NCBI GenBank assembly: GCA_019671005.1
Contig: CM033747.1
Coordinates: 27,741,188 to 27,805,187, forward strand
Length of the DNA stretch: 64,000 nucleotides
Reading direction: 5' to 3'
Source of the DNA: Hibiscus mutabilis
Lineage: Eukaryota > Streptophyta > Magnoliopsida > Malvales > Malvaceae
The notes below the pieces were generated by a model. The model was not told the DNA's origin. It ran no database searches and saw only the letters and a program-made list of their open reading frames with translations. Position numbers and translations under genes: made by a program. This document shows positions 1 to 11,002 of the stretch, piece by piece. The first letter of the stretch is position 1, and every line of letters starts with the position of its first letter.

Positions 1-323
1 AATTTCGTTTTTGAATAATTTAGAACTGATTAATTCTGATTTGATATTTTCAAATTCTGACTTGATAATTTTAATTCTTTTGTTAACTTTGAATTTATAA
101 TTAATTGGATTTTAGGGATCATGTCGTAAAACTTGACTCGAAAAATTAAATTATTTGACTCGACTTGATGTGAAAATACTCGACTTGTAATTTCATAAAT
201 TCGACTTAAGTTTTTTTTTATATAAAGTTTGAATTATAAAATGGTTGAATAACTCAAAAATTTTAGCAATTATTGGATCAGTTTTCAAGTTCGAGTTGAG
301 TCTCTCAGTTCTGCCTGATATAT
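1..323. repeat. Dispersed AT-rich repeat, left part
   Basis: AT-rich sequence with many 'gactcgaa/ttcgagt' words. Its order of words matches 60410-60640 near the other end of the window, and the match resumes at 1542-1800 and 60640-60900. The two halves here are separated by the solo LTR at 329-1536, so this is one old dispersed repeat split by a later insertion. No coding capacity is seen. The family is not recognised. Confidence 0.6.
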
Positions 324-511
324 ATCACTGTTAAACCTATATTTGATTTTATATAACAAGGATTATTTTGTAAAATGGAATAAATTTTAAAGTACTTATT
401 TTACTCACTAAAATGACAGCATTCAAACTTAAAACATCTTCTAAGTCAAAACCTTGAACCCCAAACATTTCTAAGTATTTTGGTACTCAAAATAGCTAAT
501 TTGGTACAGGA

Positions 512-965
512 GTACTGATACGCCTAAGGTCGTATCGGTACGGTTTTTCGCTAATGGAAAATTGAATTTTGCTTAATGGCTATAGGGTACCGATACACGT
601 GCATCCGTATCAGTATGCCTCTTAAAACCTGATAACCAAATTGCCTATGAGTATCGGTGCGCCTTATAGTGTACTTGTACGGGGTTAAAGATTTTCCAAA
701 TCTTTGCACTTAATTTTTGACTATTGCCTTGTCAGTTTATTGGAACCATAAGTTTGAAAACGATTACTCATACCAATACCCTATATGGGCGTATCGATAC
801 GATTTTTTGTGCAAAACTTTTAAGGATTCCAGTGAGCAAAACTGGTATCGATACAGTATGGACTGTACCGATACCCTTTGTAAAATTCACAGTTCGATAC
901 CCCTTTGCTGCAACAGTTATTTTTTGTTATGGTAGGTACCGCTACGAGTGTTCGAGTACTGATAC
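512..965. repeat. GTAYCGRTAC palindrome cluster, copia-like LTR
   Basis: Ten boxes close to GTAYCGRTAC form five pairs whose starts are exactly 20 bp apart: 512/532, 587/607, 651/671, 845/865 and 936/956. The 10-bp spacers differ in sequence. Some boxes carry one or two mismatches, for example GTATCGGTGC at 651 and GTACTTGTAC at 671. The cluster lies about 90-540 bp upstream of the LTR TATA box. Confidence 0.8.
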
Positions 966-1054
966 CCAGTGTTGGCGGACAACATTTATTGCGGGAAAAT
1001 ACAGCCCAACGGCTATAATCAATATCCCAACTACCCAAACAGATCAATGAGGGG

Positions 1055-1061
1055 TATAAAA
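1055..1061 (+). promoter_or_regulatory. TATA box of solo LTR
   Basis: TATAAAA within GGGGTATAAAATC is the only strong TATA match in this LTR. It divides the palindrome-rich upstream part from a downstream part that would be R/U5. It is probably inactive in a solo LTR but could still drive read-through transcription. Confidence 0.5.
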
Positions 1062-1541
1062 TCAAGTCTCCAAAGCTTCTTCAACAACCATTCAACAAGT
1101 TTAAAGCATTCAAGCACACATCCAACAATCTTTGAGCTTTTACTGTCAAATCTTGTAAACACACTTGAGTGATTTTAATTGTATTCATTTTATTCAAGTG
1201 TTGGGGTTTTAGTGAGACTAGAATTGTGCAAACATTTTTATCTTGTGAGGGATTTTCAGTTTGCTATCATTTGTATTTCTCTTTGTGAGAGTTCTTAAGG
1301 TTTTGGGTATAAACATTAAGGTAGTTGAGGTTATCTCCTTGAACCTTAAAAGGAAAGTAAATCTAGTGGATTTGAGAAATCCTTAGTGTGGATAGCTAAG
1401 GTGGTGGATGTAAACCTTATTGAGAAGATTGAATCACTCTAAATTTCTTGTGTCTTTATCTTTTTGTTTCCACCAATTTTTAAATTGCTAATTCACTCCC
1501 CTCTTGGCCATCTTGCATTGATTGCTCATCCCAACAATCAC

Positions 1542-1800
1542 ATATGAAAAAAATGAAGAAATATATATGTGTATTATATATGGTTATAGAAAACCGTTTA
1601 AATTGGAACTAATTAGTATCATTACATTATAAATATTTATAATTAAATTTGAACAGAAACTTAAACAACTCAACTTGAATCAAGTCAAATTTCATAGACT
1701 CGAGGACTCAAAAAAATTAAATAAAGTTTGAGTTACAAAATATTACTTTTCAACTTGATTAATTATAATTTTTTAACTCGACTCGATCTAATAACCACTC
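1542..1800. repeat. Dispersed AT-rich repeat, right part
   Basis: Continuation of the repeat at 1-323 after the solo LTR. It matches 60640-60900 word for word in many places, including the shared run TATGGTTATAGAAAACC. No coding content. Confidence 0.6.
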
Positions 1801-1878
1801 CCGGCTAAAATTGACAAGGTTAGCACATTTCACTAACAAGAATTTAATGACACATTTCATGTCAGCAATTACGGGAAA

Positions 1879-1914
<36 letters not shown>

Positions 1915-3187
1915 AGTGAATAAATTTTTAATATTAAAATTTGTATAAATTACTTTATAACAGTTAGTATTTTTAATTTTTCTTAAAAGACAAGCATAAA
2001 TGAGATGAACAAAATGGAAAAGGATGAATATTCATTTGGAATAACATGTTTTTGTCACAAGATTATTATCTTGTTTTTAAAAGATATGTTTAATAGAATG
2101 TACATCATTACTGCTTTAACATTTCAGTAGCTTTTATATTTTTTTTGACATTAGATTAATGCCCTTCCCCTCTTTAAGGCAGACTGGTCACACTATTTTA
2201 AATATATAAACATTTTATGTATGAAAAGCTTAATTTAGGATTTAATCTTATTTTCTAGTGGCTTCCCTCGTTGAAATAATAACGACATACAAGATCTACT
2301 AATTATTCGAGTGATTGGACAATACTTGTCTTATCTCATTTTGTATGTGTTTATATTCCAACATTTATCTTAAAAATATAATATTTCTAATTAATAAAAA
2401 AAAGCTAAAGGCATACACGCTTCTGATGATTTACACCACGAGATCTCCTAAATGTCTTGCCCAAACAATCTAATTTTCTTCTTAATTTCAACCCTGAATT
2501 TCTTCTCATGCCCTTTATCTACCTACAGGGACGGAGCCATGATTTGGGGTTGAAGAGAACATAAATGCTAAAAGTGAGGAGGCAAATTCATAAATAAACT
2601 AATTTTTAAAAATATTTAAATAGAAAGACAAAGATAAAAAAAATTCTTGGAGGGTGAGAAAGCAATTGCCCCTCCCCACCTCATATAGCTCCGTCTCCGT
2701 CCACCCATTGGGGTATTTTCATGAAAGTAATTTCAAATAATAAAATCTGATACATTAATAATTCATATCATATTACTAATAGATTCCACAAAAAGCAAAG
2801 ACAAGAAATATGGACTCATCTCTGACGTTAATACAGCACGGATCAAATAATAAAGTAATGCTAATATGCATTGCAACATGCAAGTTGACAATATGGAAAA
2901 GCTTACATAATAGATATATTGTTTAAAATTTAGCTTAAACTTTGTTTAATTACATCTTTATCTCACTGTTTTTGTCTTTTTTCATGCATGGGATTATAGT
3001 AATAGTCCAATAATTGATTTAAAGTTGGCTTTTTGGTTGTTATTGTTTACTATTTAAAATAAAGGTCTACTTCTGATTTTAGTTTCTTTACTATGCTGGA
3101 AATTTTGGGGTTTAGTCCATCAACTTTAGTTTAGCATAATTTAATCCTTCTTTTTTTCAAAATTTTACTTAGATCTTCAAATCAATT
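1801..3187. other. AT-rich spacer
   Basis: No gene is visible. A (TA)n microsatellite lies at 1883-1910. The rest is AT-rich sequence without a recognisable element. Confidence 0.6.
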
Positions 3188-3212
3188 ATGTTGTTAGTTG
3201 TTGTTATTAAAA

Positions 3213-3382
3213 CGATGGTTGTGATTAAAACTTTATCGTGTTGTGCTCGGGAGATAAACGTTAGATACGTCTTCCAAGAAGGAAACTTATGGGTTGACTG
3301 TTTGGCGACGATGGCTCGAGGAAACCCAATTGGAGAGGTGTTATTTACTTCTCCACCTCATAATTGGGTGGCAACAATGTGA
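3213..3382 (+). pseudogene. RNase H-like fragment of a LINE
   Basis: The frame translates to a short stretch ending at a TGA. It contains INVRYVFQEGNLWVDCLATM followed by an SPPHNW-type tail. This resembles the end of the RNase H domain (RVT_3 type) at the C-terminus of plant LINE-like reverse transcriptases, where 'REGNRVAD.LA' and a 'PP' tail are usual. The expected alanine-aspartate after the valine is changed and nothing upstream is preserved, so this is a remnant. It could also descend from a free-standing RNase H-like gene of the same family. Confidence 0.55.
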
Positions 3383-3384
3383 CA

Positions 3385-4277
3385 CAGAAGCTTAGTCGAA
3401 ACACGGTGATGGGAGCATTCTAGAATTCATTAAATTTTAGGGTTTTATGTAAAAAAAAATTTCAATTTAGCTCTTCACGTGTCACTCATTAATTGGGTGG
3501 AAGAACAATCATATTTGTAACGGACCCAAAACTCTTGACGGAACAAACTTTAAAGGTCACATTTGACGAAAAAACTTTAAAGGCCAAAATGAAAATCGGG
3601 CCATACTTTAGGGGCCAAATTGTCTATTAAGATTAATAATAATAACAATAACAGTAATAAATGGAATGGATAAATATACCTATCATTAGGGTGTGCATTT
3701 GGAATCCAAAAAAAATCAGGTGTTCAGTTATCCGAATATCCAAAACTTGATTTATCTATTTTTTTCTAATTTGACGGTATTATTCATGAAATTTGTGGAT
3801 TTTCGAATATAATAACAAATTATTGAATATAACAATATTTGTATCTATAGAAATTTCAATTTTTCATATATAACAAGTAAAAATATCGAATATAACAAGA
3901 TTCATATACATAAAAATTTTGGATGTTCGGATATTCATATATTCAGATATCCGATCCAAATGTGAAATAATTATCTGTATCTAATCCGAAATTTTCAAAT
4001 ATCCGATCTGAATGTAAAATAACTATCCGTATCCGATCCGATTCATTCGAAAAATAAAAAAATGGATCAAATATTCAAATTTTTGAATCGGATCAGACGA
4101 ATCAGATTATTTTACGCTCCCCTACTTATCATTTCTATACATGTGTTATGGAGAGATTGCTTTTACAGAAACATAATCAGAAAACAATAGGATTTTTTTG
4201 GTGTAAAATCAGGGAAAATAAAGCTCGAAAAGAAAATTTCTAACTCTGCCTATATTGAAATTATGCACAAATTGCTA
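3385..4277. other. Spacer with degenerate ATCCGATCC-rich repeat
   Basis: No gene is seen. From about 3689 to 4125 the words 'ATCCGATCC', 'GGATATTC' and 'AAATATC' recur on both strands, giving a diffuse fold-back region of a kind common near plant genes. The downstream part adjoins the 3' end of the minus-strand ATL gene and should contain its 3' UTR. Confidence 0.45.
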
Positions 4278-4314
4278 TTACCTACATGAAATTCTCTTCA
4301 TCCAATCAACACAT

Positions 4315-5601
4315 TCAGACATATAAATGCTGTGTTTTGTCCTGAGATTGTTGAGATCTTCTTTTCTCTTTATTGACAAACCATTGAACTGTTCTTCGTG
4401 CAATTGGCAACCAAAGCCTCCTTGTTCTTTCCTCTTTCGTATAGTTTTCAGACAATGAACTCGTACCGGTTCTGTTCCTCGTACTAACGACATCTCGGAA
4501 CCTCGACAGAGCGGTGATTTCCGACATCGATCTTTTCTCACCATGATTAACAACACCAACAACCCTTGATATTGTATTTGTATGAGTACTTGTACTTGCT
4601 TCACAACTTGGATTGCTTTTGTTAACTTTGTTCTCAAACAATCTTTTAATCTCCAACTCTTCCTTGATCTTCGAAATCTCGTCGTTTCCGATCGGTTTTG
4701 GTGTCAGAATCTGTCCATATTCATCGGTTTCGATGGAAGAAAACCTGTTGCTCGACATATCATTAAGCATCTCGGCATTCAAGAACATGAGGTCTGATGA
4801 ACTCACACTGCTCCATCTGTTCTTCATTACTACATCGATTACAATGATTTTGTGATTGAACTTATGGAAGATCTTCCCCCTGTTTTCGCAGTCGTTATCG
4901 GATTCTTCATCTCGAATTAGAACTTGGTTTTCAATATCCTGGTCTTCGGTTTTCCGGAAACTACTTCCGATGCTGAATCTCGACGAGCCGTGGTTGTTGC
5001 TGTTGTCGTTGTTGTGCTCTCTTTCGACATAAATCTCTATGTCTGAATCCTGTCTTAAAGATTGATTCCTTGAGAACCTCATGCTGTTTGAGTATGCAAA
5101 CATTGTTAAGTCCTCGGCGTTGACTTTTTGTCTGCAAAGCGGGCAACTTGAATGCTTTTCAAGCCATTTATCAATGCAATCAATGTGGAAGCCATGCTTG
5201 CACTTTGGTAACAACCTTAGGATTTCGATATCCTCGAATTTCGATAAACAAACAGCGCATTCGAGCCCTTGTTTCGATCCTCTAAGTGACGAGAATCGGA
5301 AGAATGGAAGCGATTCGATGACTTTCTTGTCGATCCCGGAGAACCGAGACCTCGTCCGACGGAGCATTCCGGGGCGATGATCACCGTGGGCCGTACTTGC
5401 TACCCTGTTACAGAGCCTGGCATAGATGAGCAGGAAAAATGTCAAGGCAAACATGACACAGAGGATACCTATGACAACCGCCAGGCTCGGTCGGAAATTC
5501 GAGACGGCATCTCCTGAACTTGTTAAATCAGGAGACTGCGCATCGACGAGGAGAATCAGGATGGAAAGAACTATACTAATCAACACCGGTAATCGATTCA
5601 T
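4315..5601 (-). CDS. RING-H2 finger E3 ubiquitin ligase, ATL family (ATL42-like)
   Basis: Intact intronless ORF of 428 residues. Residues 1-21 look like a signal peptide. A hydrophobic segment at about 38-60 is the transmembrane helix typical of ATL proteins. Residues 88-100 (SGIDKKVIESLPF) form the GLD-type motif that precedes the RING. The RING-H2 runs from 115 to 156 with zinc ligands C115, C118, C134, H136, H139, C142, C153 and C156, and tryptophan W146 before the last cysteine pair, as needed for E2 binding. The long C-terminal tail is rich in Ser, Asn and Glu. Known ATL proteins are membrane-anchored ligases that ubiquitinate substrates in defence and stress responses, and most lack introns. 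Length and domain order best fit the long ATL12/13/42 group. The exact orthologue and the substrate are not known. Confidence 0.93.
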   Translation of the reverse strand: MNRLPVLISIVLSILILLVDAQSPDLTSSGDAVSNFRPSLAVVIGILCVMFALTFFLLIYARLCNRVASTAHGDHRPGMLRRTRSRFSGIDKKVIESLPFFRFSSLRGSKQGLECAVCLSKFEDIEILRLLPKCKHGFHIDCIDKWLEKHSSCPLCRQKVNAEDLTMFAYSNSMRFSRNQSLRQDSDIEIYVEREHNNDNSNNHGSSRFSIGSSFRKTEDQDIENQVLIRDEESDNDCENRGKIFHKFNHKIIVIDVVMKNRWSSVSSSDLMFLNAEMLNDMSSNRFSSIETDEYGQILTPKPIGNDEISKIKEELEIKRLFENKVNKSNPSCEASTSTHTNTISRVVGVVNHGEKRSMSEITALSRFRDVVSTRNRTGTSSLSENYTKEERTRRLWLPIARRTVQWFVNKEKRRSQQSQDKTQHLYV

Positions 5602-5716
5602 CGAACAATATCTTTGTATTTCAGAATCCCCAGAGTTCTATTGCTTTCCTGCATGCATTTCAGCTATAGCAAAAGATGACTTCTAAATAGTACAAATGGG
5701 GTAGTTTGAAATTTGC

Positions 5717-5723
5717 TATATAA
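5717..5723 (-). promoter_or_regulatory. Candidate TATA box of ATL gene
   Basis: On the minus strand this reads TTATATA, about 115 bp upstream of the ATG. It is the best TATA-like match between the start codon and the TA microsatellite at 5759-5801. It is a single motif in AT-rich DNA, so support is modest. Confidence 0.35.
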
Positions 5724-5752
5724 CTGCCCCAAAGGGGTACCTTTCAAGTTTG

Positions 5753-5758
<6 letters not shown>

Positions 5759-5801
<43 letters not shown>
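5759..5801. repeat. (TA)n microsatellite
   Basis: Uninterrupted TA dinucleotides over about 43 bp, lying about 160 bp upstream of the ATL start codon. Such tracts vary easily in length. Confidence 0.95.
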
Positions 5802-5804
<3 letters not shown>

Positions 5805-5805
<1 letters not shown>

Positions 5806-6293
5806 CTCTCGTTCTAATTGGTCTTTCAACTTTTGAATTTTTCAACTTCACCTCAAACTATGTTTTTTATTCAAACTTGGTCTCTAAACTTTTTAATATT
5901 CTAGCTTCATCCTCAAATTGTGACCGTCATCCTAAATTGGTCCCTAAAATTTTAAAAAATTCCAATTTACCCTGAAATTATTGTTTACGTCGCATCATAT
6001 TATTATATAATACACATTAGTGTTTACATGATAATTAACAATTTTTATAACAAATTTATTAGCATGAAATATAATTTGTGTATATTGATAATTTTGGGAT
6101 AAAATCATAACATTCAAAAGTTCGGGATCAATTTAGAATGAGGGTCATAGTTGAGGATGAAATCTAAATGTTTAAAAGTTTGTGGGTTAATTTAAAATGT
6201 AATTCATTGTTTGAGGATGAAATTGGAATGTTCAAGAGTTTAGAGACCAATTTAAAATGAATATCATAGTTTGAAAATGTACGCTACAATTAA
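5805..6293. repeat. Fold-back repeat with 'TTGGTCCCTAAA' arms
   Basis: The left arm holds tandem copies of a unit built on 'TTGGTCTCTAAACTTTT' and 'CATCCTCAAATTGTGA'. The right arm holds the reverse complement in similar tandem order ('AGTTTAGAGACCAATTTAAA'). About 60 bp of AT-rich sequence separates them. This is a common type of non-autonomous dispersed repeat in plant genomes. No coding potential. Confidence 0.6.
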
Positions 6294-6497
6294 CTCTCTC
6301 TACATGAAAATATTCTAATATACATGATGCCCAAATTTTAGTTTCCTAATTTTAGGATTTAGAGTTCTACTTGTGGCTCGTGGTTTAGGGTTTATATTTA
6401 GAATTTAAAGTGTTATGGTTTAGAGTTTATATTTAGAATTTAAAGTGTTATGATTTAGGGTTCAAAATAAATAAGTACAAATAAATTTTGGATTTAT

Positions 6498-6838
6498 ATT
6501 CAATACATAGGCGGTAGAAACTAAAAGTTTCCATAAACGCCTTAGTTTTAGGGGTTAGGGTTAGGATTTAGGATTTAGAGGTCAGTGGTTTGGGTTTATG
6601 GGTTTGAAATTTAGGGTTTGAGGTTAAAATTTAGGGTTTAGAGAGGTTAGGGTAATATGTTAGGGATTTAGGTTTTAACCTATAAACCCTAAGTTTTAAC
6701 CTCAAACCTTAAATTCTAACCACAACCCATCAATTCTAAACCACTAAAACTAAACCCATAAGTTCTAAATCTAACATTAAACCCTAAAACTAAGACACTA
6801 GAGAAAACTTTTTGTTTTCACCGCCTGTGTATGAAATA
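6498..6838. repeat. Fold-back element with telomere-like interior
   Basis: Terminal arms at about 6509-6560 (GGCGGTAGAAACTAAAAGTT) and 6780-6830 are inverted relative to each other. The interior is degenerate TTTAGGG repeat on the left and degenerate CCCTAAA on the right, so the whole unit can fold back. Related elements lie at 8829-9115 and 9116-9400. Confidence 0.65.
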
Positions 6839-8615
6839 ATTATTCATAAATTGTTACCCAAGATATATATATAATTCATAATATATATCTAATTGAATAT
6901 GCAAAAGTTGACTTTTTGTGGTGTCACCTATCAAATTAAATTAAGGGGTTTCTTATTACAATTATGTACATGTACACAGGATTTATACATTGTTTTGAAA
7001 CTTGAAACAGTTTTTTGCATTTGACATTTATCTTTCCGATTGGAGAGATTCCATGGGAGATAATGAGAGGCCAACTATTTGTGTGTTTTAAAATTCATGT
7101 TGTTATACATCTTCTACTAAACTTTTTTTTTTCAGGCATAACTGATTGCTTTTGCCATGTTTTCAACAACTAATAGGCTGATCCATTTAGATTTTAAACT
7201 TTTTTAATTGTTTTATAGTTCATGTAGTTTTTTGTTTGAACATTTTAAATTAAATTATTTATGTTTTAATTGATCTAACAAGTTTAATTCTGTTAAATTT
7301 TAAGGTTTTAAGATAGTGGTGAAGTTGAAGTTGTATTGTGATCCTCTAAATAATAAATTTTCAATTTAATCATTTTAAATGGCGTAATAACATTTTTGGC
7401 TCTCAAACATTTAATATATATATATATATGCAATTTTTAAAAAACTATTTTTTTTTAAGTTTGAGGGCAATTTTCATTAAAAAGTTTAAAAATGTGAAAC
7501 TATAAGTTAAAAATCATAAAATTATATTTAACTCTTAAAATTTATAATTTTTTTGTCCTCTTTAAGATCAATTTTTTACTTCGTTGTGAGATTTGGGGGT
7601 TAGAGTTTAAGTTAGATGGGTTGAAATTGTTTATTCTATCAAATCGAACACGCATTGAGATCGACCGGGTCGAATTTTTGAGCTTGGATTAGTTATAAAA
7701 GTCAAATGTCAATGTTACTTCCATTAAGATAGCAATTAAAAGTCTAAGGGGTTGCATCTGGTCTATCTTTGGATTAGGTTAGGTTTGTTTTCGGTGAGCT
7801 CATCAACTGAACTTTGCCAGCTGAAAGACTCCTAAATCCATGATCAAATCTTTTCCTTCTTACATAATGAAAGATGTAATAAAAAAACACAATTGGTCAA
7901 ATGATTTAACTAATAGAAAAACATGGAATAAAACTGCCTAGATGATGTCTTAATGATTGATACATACAACTTATGTTTTTATCAAATCCATCATTGATAA
8001 ACCAAATGCGGTCAAAGATTTAGGAACCGAGAAAGGGGTGATTCTATGGTACAACTGCCTAATTTAAGGATAAAAAAAGAAAAGTATCTTAAAATGCTAT
8101 ATTTTTATAATATTTTAGGTTGGTGTTTTTCGATAATTTTTGAAACTTGTAAACAAAAAGAACTTGTTATAAAAAATATAACATTTTAGATTGTTTGGAT
8201 AAATTTCAAAACTTACCATTTTTTAACCTTAAAATAGGTTGTTGTACTATAAACTCACTCATGACAAAGACAAAAACATTGAATTGAATCTTTGGTCGTG
8301 TTTTAGAAGTAAAGGGTTGGTATTCAATGCTATATATCTATATGTGTGTGCTTTTAATGTTTTGAGGGAAGCAAATGACTGTTCTTACTTAATTGGGTAA
8401 CGAAGCTGTAGGAAATAAACGTTGACACAGTATACCCAGCATTCTTTTCTGAGGGTGAACATGGAGACGACCCAAAACGGAAATCCCAGAGTCAACTATA
8501 AAAACACTTTTGGCCTCCATCACACACACACACATATATATATTAGATCTTGAAAAAGGATTTTGTAAGAAAAAAATTACACTTGTATACTAAAATATAA
8601 CTCATATAGAGAGAG
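6839..8615. other. AT-rich spacer
   Basis: No gene is supported. It contains short TA tracts (for example about 7410-7428) and a short CA tract near 8520. The stretch about 8440-8530 may be an old fragment, but I cannot assign it. Confidence 0.5.
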
Positions 8616-8821
8616 ATAGGATCCGTTTACATATTGTACGAGTTTTTATGTTTTACACGATTTTGAATCAATGGATAGGTGAAATGAATGATTGAGATTA
8701 ACAGTAGGATATGCGAAGATCACTTGAAAAAAATGAGTTAATCTCAACCATCTATTCACTCATCCAACGATCCAAAAAAGTGTAAAACTCATAGTTTTAC
8801 ATTCTTCGTAAGTGGATCCTA
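8616..8821. mobile_element. Fold-back MITE
   Basis: The ends read AGGATCCGTTTACATATTGT... and, reverse-complemented from the right, AGGATCCACTTACGAAGAAT..., with complementary arms of about 80 bp ('GTAAAACT', 'GGATCGTTGGATGAGTGAAT'). A similar but distinct element lies at 54363-54583. No transposase. The superfamily is not certain. Confidence 0.65.
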
Positions 8822-8828
8822 ACCCACA

Positions 8829-9400
8829 CACACTGGCGGTAAAACAAAAAATTTCTGCAAGTACCCTAAATTTTAGGGTTTAGGGACTCAAGTTAGAGTT
8901 TAAGGGTTTAGAGTTAGAATTTAGGGTAATTTTCTTAGAGATTTATGTTTTAACCTATAAACCCTAAATTTAGCACTAAACCCTAAATTCAACTACACCC
9001 TCTAAATTCAAAAGCTCCTACACTTAATCCCCTAAACAATAAACCCAAACAGAATCTCTAAACCCTAAAACTAAAGCGCTTGTAGAAACTTTTTGTTTCT
9101 ATCATCTGTGCATGGAATAATTACCATGGAAACAAAAAGTTTCCACAAAGCCTTAATATTAGGGTTTATGGATCCTATTTGGGTTTAGGGGTTTAAGTGT
9201 ATGGTTTTAGAATTTAGGGTTTAAGTTTAAGGATAATATGGTTAAGGATTTAGGTTTTAACCTATAAACCCTAAATTTTAACCCTAAAACCTAAATTCTA
9301 ACCATGCCCCCTAAATTCAAAACTCATACACTTAAACCCCTAAACATTAAACCCTAAATAAAATCTCTTAACTCTAAAACTAAGACACTTGTCAACAAGC
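8829..9400. repeat. Two adjacent telomere-like fold-back elements
   Basis: Two copies of the same kind of unit as 6498-6838 lie next to each other (about 8829-9115 and 9116-9400). Each has arms around 'GAAACAAAAAGTTTC' and an interior of degenerate TTTAGGG then CCCTAAA. They share the edge words 'GGAATAATTACC', which also occur at the right end of the second unit. Confidence 0.6.
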
Positions 9401-9654
9401 ACTTGTGCATGGAATAATTACCGCATACGCGTGCGCGCACTACCTACCCATACTACGTACCCACCTATGTCGATTTCGGATACAAGTACCCTTTTGTTGA
9501 AGGTTGTTCGAGCTTTTCCTGGGAGTATAGCATGGTTACTTCAACATCGTATTTTCCTATATATTTGTACATATAAGAAAATACTTTGATACACAAGCTT
9601 GTATAAACCTTAGTTTACCTAAATTTTTTAATTTTAGGGTTTAGGGTTTAGAAG

Positions 9655-11002
9655 TTTTAATGACTCCAGGAGTCTGAAGTCTCATCAGGCACACGCGTCA
9701 ATAATGTTTCATCAACTAAGCTAGCACGACTAGGTGACAGAATTTGGAATGCTATAAATATGGATAATTACTTGGCTTCTACCTCTAAGATCCCCTCATT
9801 ATCCAATCAGATGTTTAGTGCTATAATTACTCAAAGCTATGAAAATCAAGGATGCATCTGACGCTTCTTCAATGCAACAACCATAGGAAAGAACTGGTTC
9901 TTGTCTTGATACATCTCCATGGAAAGGAAGTGATTTATGCCATGATAAAGAGCTTTGGGTAGTAGCTCTAAATCACAAAAGATGAGTAATGCAAAAGCTT
10001 CTGTTAAGGGCAGTGCACTTGATACTGAACGATGGGAACCGAGATCCTTGGGTGGTCAGCCGCAGATTAACGACTACGTAGTGAATGAGACTGTTCGTCT
10101 GAATGGTTTACATAGTTCATGTGCTGGCAATGCAACTGCCAAGTTGTCAACTGGTATTTTTTCCTCCGAAACTGTAGCTCCCGAGGACGGGACAGAATAA
10201 TAGTGATAACAAGTCTCCACCTTCGCAGGTATGCCAGATATGCAAAATGAGATTGCTTAGCCACAAATGTCCTTCAAGTGGGAGAATGTATTGGAGATTA
10301 CAGCCAAGAACAAATACAAGTGGGAGGAGAGCCAGTTGAGTTGCAGAATAAGCAGCAAGATGTTGAGGTTCCTTCACTTGATGAAAGAAAACTGCAGAAT
10401 GAAAATTCTCATGCTCCTTCTAACTTGGATGTGCTTGAAAGATGAAATGACAAGTTGGTGACAAAATAAGTTAGCAAGACAGATATCCAAAGTGAGAATG
10501 CTTATCAGAAATCACCCCAAAAGTCCCTCAAGGGATTAAGGGAGACCACCTCTACAGGCAGATCAAATATTGGAGAGTATCGCTTAGAACGATTACAAGT
10601 TGTTGGAGAGTCGGGGGAGCTGCAGAATAAGCAGCAAGATGTTTAGGTTCCTTCACTTGATGAAAGAAAGCTAGGAATGAAAATTCCCATAGCCCTATTA
10701 ACTTGAATGTGCTTGAAGGAGGAAATGATAAGTCAGTGACAAAACCAGTTACCAAGAAGCTTGCGACCAAAACTAAGTATCATTGCTAACGGAAAAGATT
10801 CTATTTACTCTAGCAAAATTGCTCCTGAAAATCATTCTACAATTTCCTTGGATGGTGAGAATGAAAGAGCAACTCATAAGAGTGCCAGGGAGCATGAGGC
10901 ATCCCCTCCAACTATTAACCTGGATGCGGCAAAGGATGTCAAAAAAGTTGCAAAATGTCAAAATTCCAATACTAGTAAGACTCAATTCACGGATGATGAA
11001 AC
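9655..11002 (+). pseudogene. Broken gene or transcript copy, unidentified, with internal duplication
   Basis: The composition is less AT-rich than around it, with short open frames in changing phases at 9955-10200, 10267-10461 and 10761-11036. A segment of about 140 bp is present twice, at about 10336-10476 and 10611-10755. Both copies contain words encoding 'LQNKQQDV' and 'VPSLDERK'. Stops and frameshifts occur throughout. The protein words (Ser, Lys, Glu and Asn rich) match no family I recognise. The 5' LTR of element C begins at 11003 inside or at the edge of it. Confidence 0.5.

Larger units (their letters stand above)
329..1536 (+). mobile_element. Solo LTR, probably Ty1/copia, with perfect TSD
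   Basis: The segment begins TGTTAAAC and ends CCAACA, as an LTR should. It is flanked by the 5-bp duplication ATCAC at 324-328 and 1537-1541. The flanking repeat is continuous across it when compared with its second copy at 60.4-60.9 kb. No gag or pol is present, so it is a solo LTR. A TATA box lies at 1055-1061. The TGTT...AACA ends and the pyrimidine-rich 3' end suggest Ty1/copia rather than Gypsy, but this is inference. A cluster of GTAYCGRTAC palindromes occupies 512-965, upstream of the TATA box, in the position of a U3 enhancer. Confidence 0.8.

Noticed and set aside
6498..9400. A true interstitial telomere
   Set aside because: The TTTAGGG units are degenerate and arranged as inverted arms of short dispersed elements, not a long head-to-tail array.
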